This document shows positions 24,816-33,219 of a stretch of 64,000 bases of DNA, one piece after another. The stretch spans positions 62,001 through 126,000 of the forward strand of contig NZ_BAABJQ010000013.1 in the NCBI RefSeq assembly GCF_039543385.1, in the 5' to 3' direction. Positions within the stretch are counted from its first letter, which is position 1. Each line of letters begins with the position of its first letter. This stretch comes from Rugosimonospora acidiphila. Its GTDB lineage: Bacteria; Actinomycetota; Actinomycetes; Mycobacteriales; Micromonosporaceae. Under the pieces are notes generated by a model. It did no database searches, was not told the DNA's origin, and saw only the letters and a program-made list of their open reading frames with translations. The position numbers and the translations under genes were made by a program.

Positions 24816-26067
24816 TCATTGCCTGCGGTGGTAGATGTTGCGGCGGGGTTGTTGGTCGGGGTCGAGGTATCGGGGTGGGATGAACTCGGGTAGCCCGTCG
24901 GGGGCGATTTTGACCTGCCAGTCGCCCTGGTGGATCACCCGGTGGTGGTGTGCGCACAGCAGCACCCCGTTGTCGAGGCTGGTGGGCCCGTCATCCAGCC
25001 AGCTGATGAGGTGGTGCCCGTCGCACCATCTGGGTGGGCGATCGCAGCCGGGAAACGCGCAGCCTCGGTCGCGGAGCACCAGGGCGCGGCGGGTCGGGCC
25101 GGTGAACAGGCGCCGTTCCCGGCCGAGGTCGAGGACCTGACCCGTGCTGCCCAGCACGGCGGGCACGATCCCGGGCATCGCAGGCCAGGCGGCGGGCGGC
25201 GGCGGGGCTGAGGACGGTGCCGTCGTCCAGGGTGGCGGCGCCGATCTGCCTGCGTAGGGTGTCCAGGTCGACGGTGACGGTTACCTGCGGTCGGTCCCCA
25301 CCGTTGTCGGGCAGGTCCCCGCCGGCCAGGGCGAGTCGGCATACCTCCACCAGGGCGTCGGCGCGTCGCTGCTGCGGGCCGCGTAGCCCCGCCTCATCGG
25401 CCGGTCGGGGTGCGCACAACGGGTCGATCGCGGCCCGGACCACGGCGGCGGATTCCTGGTCCAGCCATCCGGTCAGCCGCACCTTCGCCTGGCCGGGCAC
25501 GTCGGTCAGGTACAGGCACCGGTCGGCGTGGGCACGGTCCTCGTCCCGGGCCAACTGTTGCGCGGCCTGCCTCTCGGCGACCTCGGGGGCGACCACGTCC
25601 AGCAGTCGGCTGGTCAGCCGACCCAACTCCCTGGGCCCGAACACCGCACACTGCCCGACCAGGAACGCTTCCCCCTCGGCCCGAACGTGCCCCGGCAAAG
25701 TCGGGACAGCGGCCGCGATCACCTGCGCCTGCTCAAGATTGACCGTGCCGGCGGCCATCGCCTCCGCTGTCTTCGGCAACTGGCCGTGCAACGCGGCGGC
25801 GAGTTTCACCTGACGCGCCGCCGTACCCCCGGACAACCGGTATCGGTCGCGTAACCACGCGGTCGTCGTCGTGGCACCCTGCCGCCGGGCAAGGTCCCGC
25901 CCATCGATCTCCCGGATCAGGCCCAGTCGCACGGCGTCCAACCGCGACGCCAACGCATACGCCTGATCCAGACGGTCAATCAACGTCTGCGGGGACTGGG
26001 CCCAGACCGACGCGTGCGCGAGCGACCGCACCGCGTGCTCCAGCTCGATCAACGGATCCCCGTCCAC
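24816..26067 (-). pseudogene. DUF222/HNH endonuclease (13E12-like), frameshifted
   Basis: The first frame (ATG 26067) encodes a DUF222 domain up to LSPAAARRLACDA near 25180. It then loses homology, while the adjacent frame resumes exactly with MPGIVPAVLGSTGQVLDLGRERRLFTGPTRRALVLRD. That second part holds a normal HNH site: RGCAFPGCDRPPRWCDGHHLISWLDDG and LCAHHHRVIH. A small deletion at a GCGAT direct repeat would explain the shift. The family is multicopy in actinobacteria and often linked to mobile DNA; its role is unproven. Pseudogene or assembly error are both possible. Confidence 0.85.
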
Positions 26068-26230
26068 GAACCAACACTATTGATGAGGTCTGACACTCTC
26101 GGGCCTAGCGATCCGGGTCACTGGCCAGATGCGTGAATGATGAACGAACCCGGCTGAGGTCTTGCCGGATAGAGCGCGTGGCCGAGCGGGGGCACGTTAC
26201 GACCTGGGTGGGCAGGTGATCGTCGTGAGA

Positions 26231-26620
26231 TCAGCGATTGCTGGTCGCCCACGAGACGATGGCGTTGCGCACGGACTCGGGCGCGAGGAAGAACTGGGGT
26301 GTGGCCTCGTCCCACCCCGGCGTCTTGCACTGGCGTCCGTAGGCGACGTGATCGCGGTCGATCGGCACGCTCTCGTCGAGCCCCGCTCCGCCCGGCCCGT
26401 AGATACTGACCCAGTAGATCCATTCGCCGTCGTCTTCGGCACGCCGGAACACGAGTTCCAGAGCCATTTTCTCCCGGTCCAAGGTGGCGACACATTCATC
26501 GACGCGCTCGTTGAGCATCGCCATCCATTCGTCGGTGAGGTCGCTCTTTCCTGACTGCACGCGAGCCCGACTCAGCTCCACCCGCAGCCCAAGCGGGATA
26601 GAGGATGGCTGCTCCAACAT
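26231..26620 (-). CDS. DUF6176-like small protein
   Basis: A 129-residue protein starting at ATG 26620. The pattern (GLRVELSRARVQSGKSDLTDEWMAMLNERVDECVATL, then DREKMALELVFRR and GEWIYWVSIYG) fits small alpha/beta-barrel-like DUF6176 proteins of actinomycetes. No catalytic residues are known. No signal peptide or membrane segment is visible. It lies alone between the broken HNH gene and a truncated acetyltransferase. Confidence 0.65.
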   Translation of the reverse strand: MLEQPSSIPLGLRVELSRARVQSGKSDLTDEWMAMLNERVDECVATLDREKMALELVFRRAEDDGEWIYWVSIYGPGGAGLDESVPIDRDHVAYGRQCKTPGWDEATPQFFLAPESVRNAIVSWATSNR

Positions 26621-26784
26621 TTTACCTCCGCGATGACTCTCGACCAGCGCCAGGAACGTTGCGACTCCGCACAGCAGCCGGCTCCGGCGTGGCCTCTTGA
26701 CCCGGACGTGGGCGACCGCCCAGACCGCTGATTATGTCATCAAGAGAGTCCGTGCGGTCCTCGCAGATTCTGCCTTCACCGGGA

Positions 26785-27357
26785 TCAGCCGCAACCACGC
26801 GGGTGGTCTGCTACCGGCAGAACTACGAGACCGGCGGCTATCAACCTGCGGTGGGTCCGGCCGGGCCCGATGGTCGCGCTGCGCTGGCCGATGCCCAGTA
26901 CGGGCAGGCACTCCTCGACGCCGGTCAGCTCGATGTCATCCCGGCGGACCCGTTCCCACGCGTCCCGAGTCAGCCGCCACTGCTGGATCCGCGCGGGCTC
27001 GCCGCGGCGGGTGTCCCAGTCCGTGCCGTTCGGTTCGTAGCCCAGGCCACGGCAGACGCGGTTGGACGCTTCGTTGTCGACAAAGGTGTCGCTGCCGGCT
27101 TCGCCTGCGTCCAGCCCGGCGAAGGCCAGTTGCAGGATCGCCGCCCGCATTTCCTTGCCGAGCCCCCGTCCGCGGCTGCCGGGGGCCAGCCACGAGAAGC
27201 TGGACACCGTGCCGAACCACGTGAAGTTTCTGCCGATGAGGTCCTGCATGCCGACCGGTTCGCTGTCAACGAGTACGGCGAAGTACAGCCGCCACGAATC
27301 CGCGCTGACGCGGGCGCGGCCGGCCCAGCTCCCGCGCAGCCAATAGGTGTGGGCCAC
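26785..27357 (-). CDS. GNAT (RimJ/RimL-type) acetyltransferase, apparently 5'-truncated
   Basis: Up to 190 residues from GTG 27357. The acetyl-CoA loop GSRGRGLGKEMRAAIL and the tail SNRVCRGLGYEPNGTD are clear, and homology ends near ELTGVEECLPVLG. Relatives carry roughly 50 more N-terminal residues forming the first strand and helices; here the frame opens directly in the middle, and nothing matching them is seen upstream. It may be a decayed gene. The last 40 residues (TIGPGRTHRRLIAAG onward) look like read-through into non-coding DNA. Confidence 0.6.
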   Translation of the reverse strand: MAHTYWLRGSWAGRARVSADSWRLYFAVLVDSEPVGMQDLIGRNFTWFGTVSSFSWLAPGSRGRGLGKEMRAAILQLAFAGLDAGEAGSDTFVDNEASNRVCRGLGYEPNGTDWDTRRGEPARIQQWRLTRDAWERVRRDDIELTGVEECLPVLGIGQRSATIGPGRTHRRLIAAGLVVLPVADHPRGCG

Positions 27358-27469
27358 GCCCGGACGGTAGCCCGCCCGCCCTGCCGCCGCATCCAGTTTC
27401 CCTACCGATGCCCGTAACTCAATGAGGCAGACGAATGGCCGCGCCGGGCCTACCCCGCGGCGGCGCGGC

Positions 27470-28381
27470 TCAGGCGGCCGGGGCGAGCACCGGTGCGGGC
27501 CGCTCCAGCGCCCGCAGCAGGACGAGGAGCGTGTGGCTGCGCGGCGCGGGCATGCCGACCTTGTCCGCCGCGCGTACGACCTCGCCGACGATCGCCTCAG
27601 TCTCCATCTCCCGTCCCGCCCTCCGGTCAGAGAGCATGGATGTGCCGTAGTCCGCGGGCAGCGAGTCGATCAGGGCGAGGCAGCCGTCGACGTCGGCGGG
27701 GGACAGGTTCGCGCCCGCGGCCCGACCGACGTTGGCCGCCTCGTTGATCAGTGCCTCGATGAGCGGTCGTACGCCAGCGCCGCGCAGCATGCCGACGGGC
27801 CGCCCGGTCATCGCGGTGACCGGATTCAGCGCGAGGTTCAGCAGCAGCTTCCGCCAGGACTCGGTGACGAAGTCGGCCGTGCGGCGCACGGGGAGGAAGC
27901 TACCGTCGAGCAGGTCGGCCAGGCCCTCGCCCAACGGGCCGGCCGGCACCACCAGCCCCTCGTCGAAGGTCTGCCGCACGCGGCCCGGCGACACCGTCTC
28001 GGCGGCGACATAGGCGAGGGCGGGCAGTACGCCCGCGGATTCGAGTACGTAGGGTGCGACGCGGTCCAGGTGGTTGAGTCCGTTCTGTACCACGGTCAGC
28101 GTCGTACCCCATCCCATGAGCGCGCGAAACCACACGGCGGCGCCCGCGGTCTGGTGTGCCTTGGTGGCCAGCAGCGCCCAGTCGACCTCCCTCGCCGCCG
28201 ACGGTTCGCTGATGATCGGGATCGGTAGGTCATGAATTTCGTCACCGCGTTCGAGCCTGACCGTTGGATGCTCCGGGTGGCGGCGGGCACACAACACCAC
28301 ATCGTGACCGCGTTCATACGCCGCGACGGCGAGCACAACACCAACCGATCCGGCACCGATCACGGCGATTCGCTTAGGCAT
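27470..28381 (-). CDS. Ketopantoate reductase family protein (2-dehydropantoate 2-reductase-like)
   Basis: A 303-residue protein starting at ATG 28381 behind TAGGAG. The Rossmann start is MPKRIAVIGAGSVGVVLAVAAYERGHDVVLCAR. The central segment WRKLLLNLALNPVTAMTGRPVG contains the expected catalytic lysine and Asn of the family. PanE makes pantoate for coenzyme A, but many paralogs act on other 2-keto acids, and no other pantothenate gene is near. It is monocistronic and preceded by a repeat-rich gap. Confidence 0.85.
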   Translation of the reverse strand: MPKRIAVIGAGSVGVVLAVAAYERGHDVVLCARRHPEHPTVRLERGDEIHDLPIPIISEPSAAREVDWALLATKAHQTAGAAVWFRALMGWGTTLTVVQNGLNHLDRVAPYVLESAGVLPALAYVAAETVSPGRVRQTFDEGLVVPAGPLGEGLADLLDGSFLPVRRTADFVTESWRKLLLNLALNPVTAMTGRPVGMLRGAGVRPLIEALINEAANVGRAAGANLSPADVDGCLALIDSLPADYGTSMLSDRRAGREMETEAIVGEVVRAADKVGMPAPRSHTLLVLLRALERPAPVLAPAA

Positions 28382-28733
28382 GACAACTCCTATCGAGTGG
28401 TTGACGACCGTTGAGCCGGGCGACAGACAGAAAGGAGAACGGAGCCCCGGCGCACCAGGTTCAGGGCAGTGCAAGACGTCACGTGACCGAACGTATGCAC
28501 TCTGGCCTGCGTGAACGCGCCCACCCCAGCGGTCGGGAGGCCGTGACGCCCCAGGCCACCACCCGACCGTGAGGGTTGGTTGTTTGTTCCTGGATTCGTC
28601 GCCGCGCGGACACAAAACACCTGGCCGATCGCGACGGTCGTGGTGCCGAACGATCGCCTTCTACGCGACGTTTCAGGTGGAAACCAACGGCTGCTCGTCC
28701 TCCACGGCCAAGAAACCGAGACGGCCCGGATGC

Positions 28734-28784
28734 GGCTGGCCGAGCATCCGGGCTGGCCGAGCATCCGGGCTGGCCGAGCATCCG
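28734..28784. repeat. 17-bp tandem repeat in intergenic gap
   Basis: Three copies of GGCTGGCCGAGCATCCG in the 668-base gap 28382-29049 between the ketopantoate reductase and SDR genes. I see no credible gene or RNA in that gap, only repeats. Confidence 0.85.
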
Positions 28785-28933
28785 GGTGGGAGCCGTGTCG
28801 AGGCCGAGCCAGCGCGCGATCGGACCGCCGATCGTCGCGCGTCCGATCGCGGAACGAGACGACAGCTCGCGGCGCCGCGGATCAGATCGCGCGCCGCTGA
28901 GGGTCAGACTGCACTGCGGCGCGGGCCAGGTGG

Positions 28934-29055
28934 CGCGGGTCAGGCGCCACGGTGCCGTGGGTCAGGCGCCACGGTGCCCTGGGTCAGCCCGCGCGCCGCC
29001 GTGGGTCAGGCGCCACGGCGCTGAGGATTAGGCGACGCGGCGGCGAGGGTCAGGC
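28934..29055. repeat. 22-bp degenerate tandem repeat running into the SDR 3' end
   Basis: About five imperfect copies of a unit like GTGGGTCAGGCGCCACGGTGCC end at the SDR stop codon (29050-29052), as if the array had grown from the gene end. Confidence 0.75.
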
Positions 29056-29814
29056 GGCGGTCCAGCCGGCGTCCACCGGGAGCACCGCGCCGGTGATGAA
29101 GCTGGCGTCGCGGCTGGCGAGGAACGCGATGGCGGCGGCCACCTCCTCGGGCTGCCCGATGCGCGGAATGGCATGGTGGGCGTCGACCATCGCCTGCATC
29201 GCGGCCGGGTTGGTGCCGCCGCCCACCTTGCCGTTGCGGATCAGCGGGGTGTCGATGAGCCCGGGCGCGACACAGTTGGCGCGCACACCGTCCCGCCCGT
29301 GGTCCAGCGCCATCGCCCGGGTCAGGTTTTCCACGCCCGACTTCGCGGCGCAGTAGGCGCTGCGGTTGCGTTCGCCGACGGTACCGATGGCCGAGGAGAT
29401 CGTCACTATCGCTCCCGAGCCCTGGCGGACGAGGACCGGGATCGCGGCGCGGCACACGTGGAACACCCCGTCGAGGTCGACGTCCATGATGGTGCGCCAC
29501 TGCGAAAGCGTCGTGCCCACCACGGTGTCGCACTGGTCCACACCGGCCGCCGCGACCACCACATCCAGCCGCCCGAGCCGCGCGGCGGCGTCGGTGACGA
29601 TCGCGGCCATCGCGTCGGCGTCGGCGACGTCGCCCGGTGCGGCCTCGGCCCGCTCGCCGAGTTCGGCGACGGCCGCCACGAGCGGTTCGCGCGAGCGGTC
29701 CACGAGCACGACGTGTGCGCCCTCGGCGTGCAGCCGGTGCGCGGTGGCCAGGCCGATGCCGGACGCCGCACCGGTGATCAGAGCTACCTGTGACGCGAAC
29801 CGTGGCGACGACAT
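29050..29814 (-). CDS. Short-chain dehydrogenase/reductase
   Basis: A 254-residue classical SDR; ATG 29814 (MSSPRF) is preferred over ATG 29838 because a GAGGGA site precedes it. Motifs: cofactor loop TGAASGIGLA, VVAAAGVD (variant of NNAG), Ser in TISSAIG and the catalytic Tyr-x-x-x-Lys of SAYCAAK. It oxidises or reduces a hydroxy compound with NAD(P). It is divergent from the GntR-CaiB operon, and a palindrome lies between them, so it may belong to the same regulon. Confidence 0.9.
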   Translation of the reverse strand: MSSPRFASQVALITGAASGIGLATAHRLHAEGAHVVLVDRSREPLVAAVAELGERAEAAPGDVADADAMAAIVTDAAARLGRLDVVVAAAGVDQCDTVVGTTLSQWRTIMDVDLDGVFHVCRAAIPVLVRQGSGAIVTISSAIGTVGERNRSAYCAAKSGVENLTRAMALDHGRDGVRANCVAPGLIDTPLIRNGKVGGGTNPAAMQAMVDAHHAIPRIGQPEEVAAAIAFLASRDASFITGAVLPVDAGWTAA

Positions 29815-29893
29815 GCCGACTCCCTCGAAGATCATCACTGGACTACGGATGCTAGCCGCGCCGCCGCGAGCCGGTCAACCATTTGTGTGACGA

Positions 29894-29916
29894 ATGAACT
29901 CGTTCATCAGATGAAC
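29894..29916. promoter_or_regulatory. Overlapping GntR-type palindromes (ATGAAC-TC-GTTCAT and GTTCATC-A-GATGAAC)
   Basis: Two perfect palindromes share the GTTCAT half (29902-29907). The second (29902-29916) has 7-base arms and the core CATC-A-GATG that recurs near other units in this window. It lies between the divergent SDR and GntR genes. Confidence 0.7.
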
Positions 29917-29942
29917 GCTTGTGTTGCACCGAGGGCTGTGGC

Positions 29943-29948
29943 TACGCT
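29943..29948 (+). promoter_or_regulatory. -10 box of a probable leaderless GntR transcript
   Basis: TACGCT lies seven bases before GTG 29956, with no ribosome site in between. TTGTGT (29919-29924) sits 18 bases upstream as a weak -35. Confidence 0.4.
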
Positions 29949-29955
29949 GCTCGAC

Positions 29956-30711
29956 GTGACCACGACCCCGGCACCGGATCGCAACTACCGCCGGGATGGT
30001 GTGCACGGCCGGCTGGTGCACGAGCTGGGCCGGCGTGTCATCGACGGGCGCTACCCCATCGGCGATGCGCTGCCCACCGAGACGGCCCTGGTCGACCAGC
30101 TCGGATCCGGGCGTTCGGCGATCCGGGAGGCGGTCAAGGTGTTGACCGCCAAGGGTCTGGTCAAGGCACGGACCAAGGTGGGCACCGTGGTGCAGCCCGA
30201 ATCGTGCTGGCACCTGCTCGACCCGGACGTGCTGGCCTGGCGCTACCAGAACGACCCCAGCGACAAGCAACTGGAGGACCTCGGCGGTGTCCGGGTGGCC
30301 TTCGAGCCCGAGGCGGCCCGGCTGGCCGCCGGGGCGACCGACCGCGGCGGCATCGCCGCCATCCAGCGGGAGTACCTGTTGATGGAGCAGACCATCGACG
30401 ACCCGGACGAGTTCATCGGCCACGATCTGGCCTTCCACGCCGCCATCGTGCACACCGGCGGCAATCAGTTGTTGGAACAGCTCAGTGCCCTGATGTCCGC
30501 GGCCTTCGCCGCGGCCCGCCAGGTGCACACCCGCAATGTCCGGCGCAACAAGCGGACCCTCGCCGGGCACCGCGCTGTGCTGGACGCGATTGTCGGCCGC
30601 CGCGTTGACGAGGCGGCCGAGTTGATGCGCGTACTGGTCACCGGCGCGCAACACGATATCCGCCGGGATCTGCGCAGCCGTCCCAGAGGAGATGCCCATG
30701 CCCGTGCTTGA
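29956..30711 (+). CDS. FadR-subfamily (FCD) GntR regulator 1
   Basis: About 251 residues from GTG 29956. Winged helix: HGRLVHELGRRVIDGRYPIGDALPTETALVDQLGSGRSAIREAVKVLTAKGLVKARTKVGT. The FCD effector domain contains LAFHAAIVHTGGN with an Asp/His pattern for metal or carboxylate binding. Such regulators sense sugar acids or organic acids. Its 3' end overlaps the CaiB gene by 14 bases, so it is the first gene of that operon and probably its repressor, acting at 29894-29916. Confidence 0.9.
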   Translation: MTTTPAPDRNYRRDGVHGRLVHELGRRVIDGRYPIGDALPTETALVDQLGSGRSAIREAVKVLTAKGLVKARTKVGTVVQPESCWHLLDPDVLAWRYQNDPSDKQLEDLGGVRVAFEPEAARLAAGATDRGGIAAIQREYLLMEQTIDDPDEFIGHDLAFHAAIVHTGGNQLLEQLSALMSAAFAAARQVHTRNVRRNKRTLAGHRAVLDAIVGRRVDEAAELMRVLVTGAQHDIRRDLRSRPRGDAHARA

Positions 30712-31885
30712 CGGATACCGCGTACTGGACGTGTCGATCGCGATGGCCGGACCGCTGGCCTCGATGCGCCTCGGCGACCTGGGCGCCGACGTGGTGAAGG
30801 TCGAGCCGGTCGGCGGCGAGTGGCAGCGGCACACCGCCGCCGGCGGAGCGCGCGGCAACGAGGTCAACGCCTCGTTCCTCTCGCTCAACCGCAACAAGCG
30901 CAGCCTCGCCGTGGACCTGAAATCGGCCGACGGCGCGCAGTTGCTGCGCGACCTGGTCCGCACCGCCGACGTGCTCCTGCAGAACTACCGGCCCGGCGTC
31001 GCGGAGCGGCTCGGAGTGGACTACCCGACCATCAGCGCCATCAAGCCGGACATCGTGTACGCCTCCATTTCCGGCTACGGCGAAACCGGCCCGTACGCCA
31101 ACCGGCCCGGCCAGGACCTGTTGCTCCAGGCCATGTGTGGTGCCGTGTACAGCTCCGGCATCGCCGAGCAGACCCCGCAGGCCGGCCCGTACTTCCTGGC
31201 CGACGCCGTCACCGCGTACTCCGCCTTCGAGGGGGTGCTCGCCGCGCTGCTGCATCGCGAGCGCACGGGCGAGGGGCAGCTCGTCGAGGTGAACATGCTC
31301 GATTCGCTCATCGCCATGCAGATGCAGGAGTTGAGCGTGCGTACCGTCGGCGGGATCCCGCAGCATCGTGGCCACGAGATCCACGCGCACACGTACATCC
31401 GCGCGCCGTACGGCATCTACCCGACCGCCGACGGGTACGCGTCGCTCGCCTTCGCCGACCTGACCGTACTCGCCGAACTGCTGGACGAGCCGGAGCTGGC
31501 GCAGTGGGACGCCGAGCGTGACGGCTTCACGCACCGGGACGACATCTCCCGCCTGGTCGCCCGCGGCCTGCGCGCGCGCACCACCGACCACTGGCTGGCA
31601 ACGCTCGGCGCGCGAGGGGTGTGGGTGGGTCCGGTGTACTCCTACGACGAGTTGCTGAAGGACCCGCAGGTGCGGCACAACGGATCGTTCGTCACCTACG
31701 ATCACCCGACCGAGGGCACCGTGACCACCCCGGGTTTCGCGTTCCGGATGAGCGCCACGCCGCCGGCGGTGGCCCGCCCGGCGCCGACCACCGGGCAGCA
31801 CACCGCCGAGATCCTCACCGAGTTGGGCATCCCGGCCGACCGGGCCGCGTCGCTGGCGGCGGCCGGGGTGGTGCGGCTGTCATGA
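30698..31885 (+). CDS. Class III CoA-transferase (CaiB/BaiF family)
   Basis: A 395-residue enzyme; ATG 30698 is preferred to 30692 because AGAGGA is then correctly spaced. Signatures: LDVSIAMAGPLASMRLGDLGADVVKVEP, LNRNKRSLAVDLKS, and ISGYGETGPYANRPGQDLLLQA containing the Asp that forms the acyl-enzyme. These enzymes move CoA between carboxylic acids. Substrate is unknown. Its stop overlaps the next start (ATGA). Fusion into an operon with a sugar-acid-type FAH enzyme suggests activation of a sugar-derived acid, which is inference. Confidence 0.9.
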   Translation: MPVLDGYRVLDVSIAMAGPLASMRLGDLGADVVKVEPVGGEWQRHTAAGGARGNEVNASFLSLNRNKRSLAVDLKSADGAQLLRDLVRTADVLLQNYRPGVAERLGVDYPTISAIKPDIVYASISGYGETGPYANRPGQDLLLQAMCGAVYSSGIAEQTPQAGPYFLADAVTAYSAFEGVLAALLHRERTGEGQLVEVNMLDSLIAMQMQELSVRTVGGIPQHRGHEIHAHTYIRAPYGIYPTADGYASLAFADLTVLAELLDEPELAQWDAERDGFTHRDDISRLVARGLRARTTDHWLATLGARGVWVGPVYSYDELLKDPQVRHNGSFVTYDHPTEGTVTTPGFAFRMSATPPAVARPAPTTGQHTAEILTELGIPADRAASLAAAGVVRLS

Positions 31886-33219
31886 GCGGGCACAGCGAAC
31901 CCGCCCCCGGTCCCGGCCTCACCGGGCTGACCTGGGACCACCCGCGCGCCTACCGGCCGCTGGCGGCCTACGCCCGGCTGGGCCGGGGGCCGGCGGTGCG
32001 CTGGGACCGCCAGTCCCTGGAGGACTTCGAGGCGCATCCCATCGCCGAGCTGGCCCGCCGGTACGACCTGTTGATTGTCGACCATCCGGGGCTGGGTGCC
32101 GCGCTGGCCGCCGGTGCGTTGCGGCCACTGGCCGAGGTGGCCGACGCGGCGACCGTTGCCGGCTGGCGGGCGGCCAGCGTCGCCGCTACCTGGCGCAGCT
32201 ACGAGCTGGACGGCGAGGCCTGGGCGGTGCCGGTCGACGCGGCGACCCAGGTGATGGTGCTGCGCCCGGATCTGGTGCCGCGCCCGCCGCGCTCGTGGCC
32301 GGAGGTGGTCGAGCTGGCCGGCCGGGTGCCGGTGACCCTGTGCCTGGGCGGGCCGCACGCGCTGCTGGGCCTGCTGGGCATGTGCGCGTCGGCCGGCGGC
32401 GCCGGGCCGCGACCGACGCCCGGCGGCGCTGGGCCGCGATCGTGGGCGCCTGCCGGCGCCGGGCCGCAATCGACGCCGGGTGGCGCTGGGCCGCAATCGA
32501 CGCCGGGTGGCGCCGTGCCGCAATCGACGCCCGCCGGCGCCGGACCGCAATCGGCGCCCGGCGGTGCCGAAGAGCACCTGCTGGCGCCGGCCGTGGCCGT
32601 GGCGGCCATCGAGACGTTGCGCGCGGTGTGGGCGCGTTCCGACCGGCGGTACGGGCTGGGCAACCCGATCCAGGTGCATGAGGCCATGGCCGGTGGTGAG
32701 GTCGCGCTGTGCCCGCTGGCCTACGGGTACGCCAGCTACGCCCGTCCGGTGCCCGGGGCGCACGCGCTGCGCTGGGCCGACGCGCCGACCTTCGGCACCG
32801 ATCGGCCCGGCGGCGTGCTCGGCGGCACCGGTCTGGCCGTGTCGGCCCGCTCCGGCGCCGATCCGGACGAGGTACGCGCGTGGCTGTCCGGCTACCTCGA
32901 CCCGGCCGTGCAGGCCGGGCTGGTGCCCGACAGCGGCGGCCAGCCCGCGACCACGGCCGCCTGGGACCGTCCGGAGGTCGACGCGGCGTGGGGCGGCTAC
33001 TACTCGAGCACCCGGCGCAGCCTGGAGGCGGCCCACCTGCGACCCCGGATCAACGGCTGGATTTCGTTGCAGGACAAGGCGTCCGAGCTGGTCCGCGAGG
33101 CGGTCACCGCCGGCGCCGACGCCGCCCGGACGGTGGCCGCCATCAACGACCACTACCGCGCCCTGACCGGTACTCTCATCTCAAGCGAAGCGAGGCGGGC
33201 GCGTGAGCGTGCGGTTTGA
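31882..33219 (+). CDS. Cytoplasmic solute-binding-protein-like protein
   Basis: A 445-residue protein with the layout of an ABC family-1 binding protein: LTWDHPRAYRPLAAY at the start, RYDLLIVDHPGLGAALAAGALRPLAEV, GEAWAVPVDAATQVMVLRPDL, and GLGNPIQVHEAMAGGEVALCPLAYGYASY. It has no signal peptide or lipobox, and it overlaps genes for CoA enzymes on both sides. It may therefore be a cytoplasmic ligand-binding or enzyme-partner protein. Residues 172-226 are a Gly/Ala/Pro-rich 27-bp minisatellite inserted between lobes. It is an unusual member of its family. Confidence 0.65.
   Translation: MSGHSEPAPGPGLTGLTWDHPRAYRPLAAYARLGRGPAVRWDRQSLEDFEAHPIAELARRYDLLIVDHPGLGAALAAGALRPLAEVADAATVAGWRAASVAATWRSYELDGEAWAVPVDAATQVMVLRPDLVPRPPRSWPEVVELAGRVPVTLCLGGPHALLGLLGMCASAGGAGPRPTPGGAGPRSWAPAGAGPQSTPGGAGPQSTPGGAVPQSTPAGAGPQSAPGGAEEHLLAPAVAVAAIETLRAVWARSDRRYGLGNPIQVHEAMAGGEVALCPLAYGYASYARPVPGAHALRWADAPTFGTDRPGGVLGGTGLAVSARSGADPDEVRAWLSGYLDPAVQAGLVPDSGGQPATTAAWDRPEVDAAWGGYYSSTRRSLEAAHLRPRINGWISLQDKASELVREAVTAGADAARTVAAINDHYRALTGTLISSEARRARERAV
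32395..32559. repeat. 27-bp in-frame minisatellite in the SBP-like gene
   Basis: Six units encoding (G/A)GAGPQSTP with small changes; the second unit is 30 bases. The frame is kept and the array sits in the middle of the protein. Confidence 0.9.

Noticed and set aside
28569..29024. Short overlapping open frames in the 28.4-29.0 kb gap
   Set aside because: They consist mainly of the 17- and 22-bp repeats, appear in several frames at once and have no start signals.
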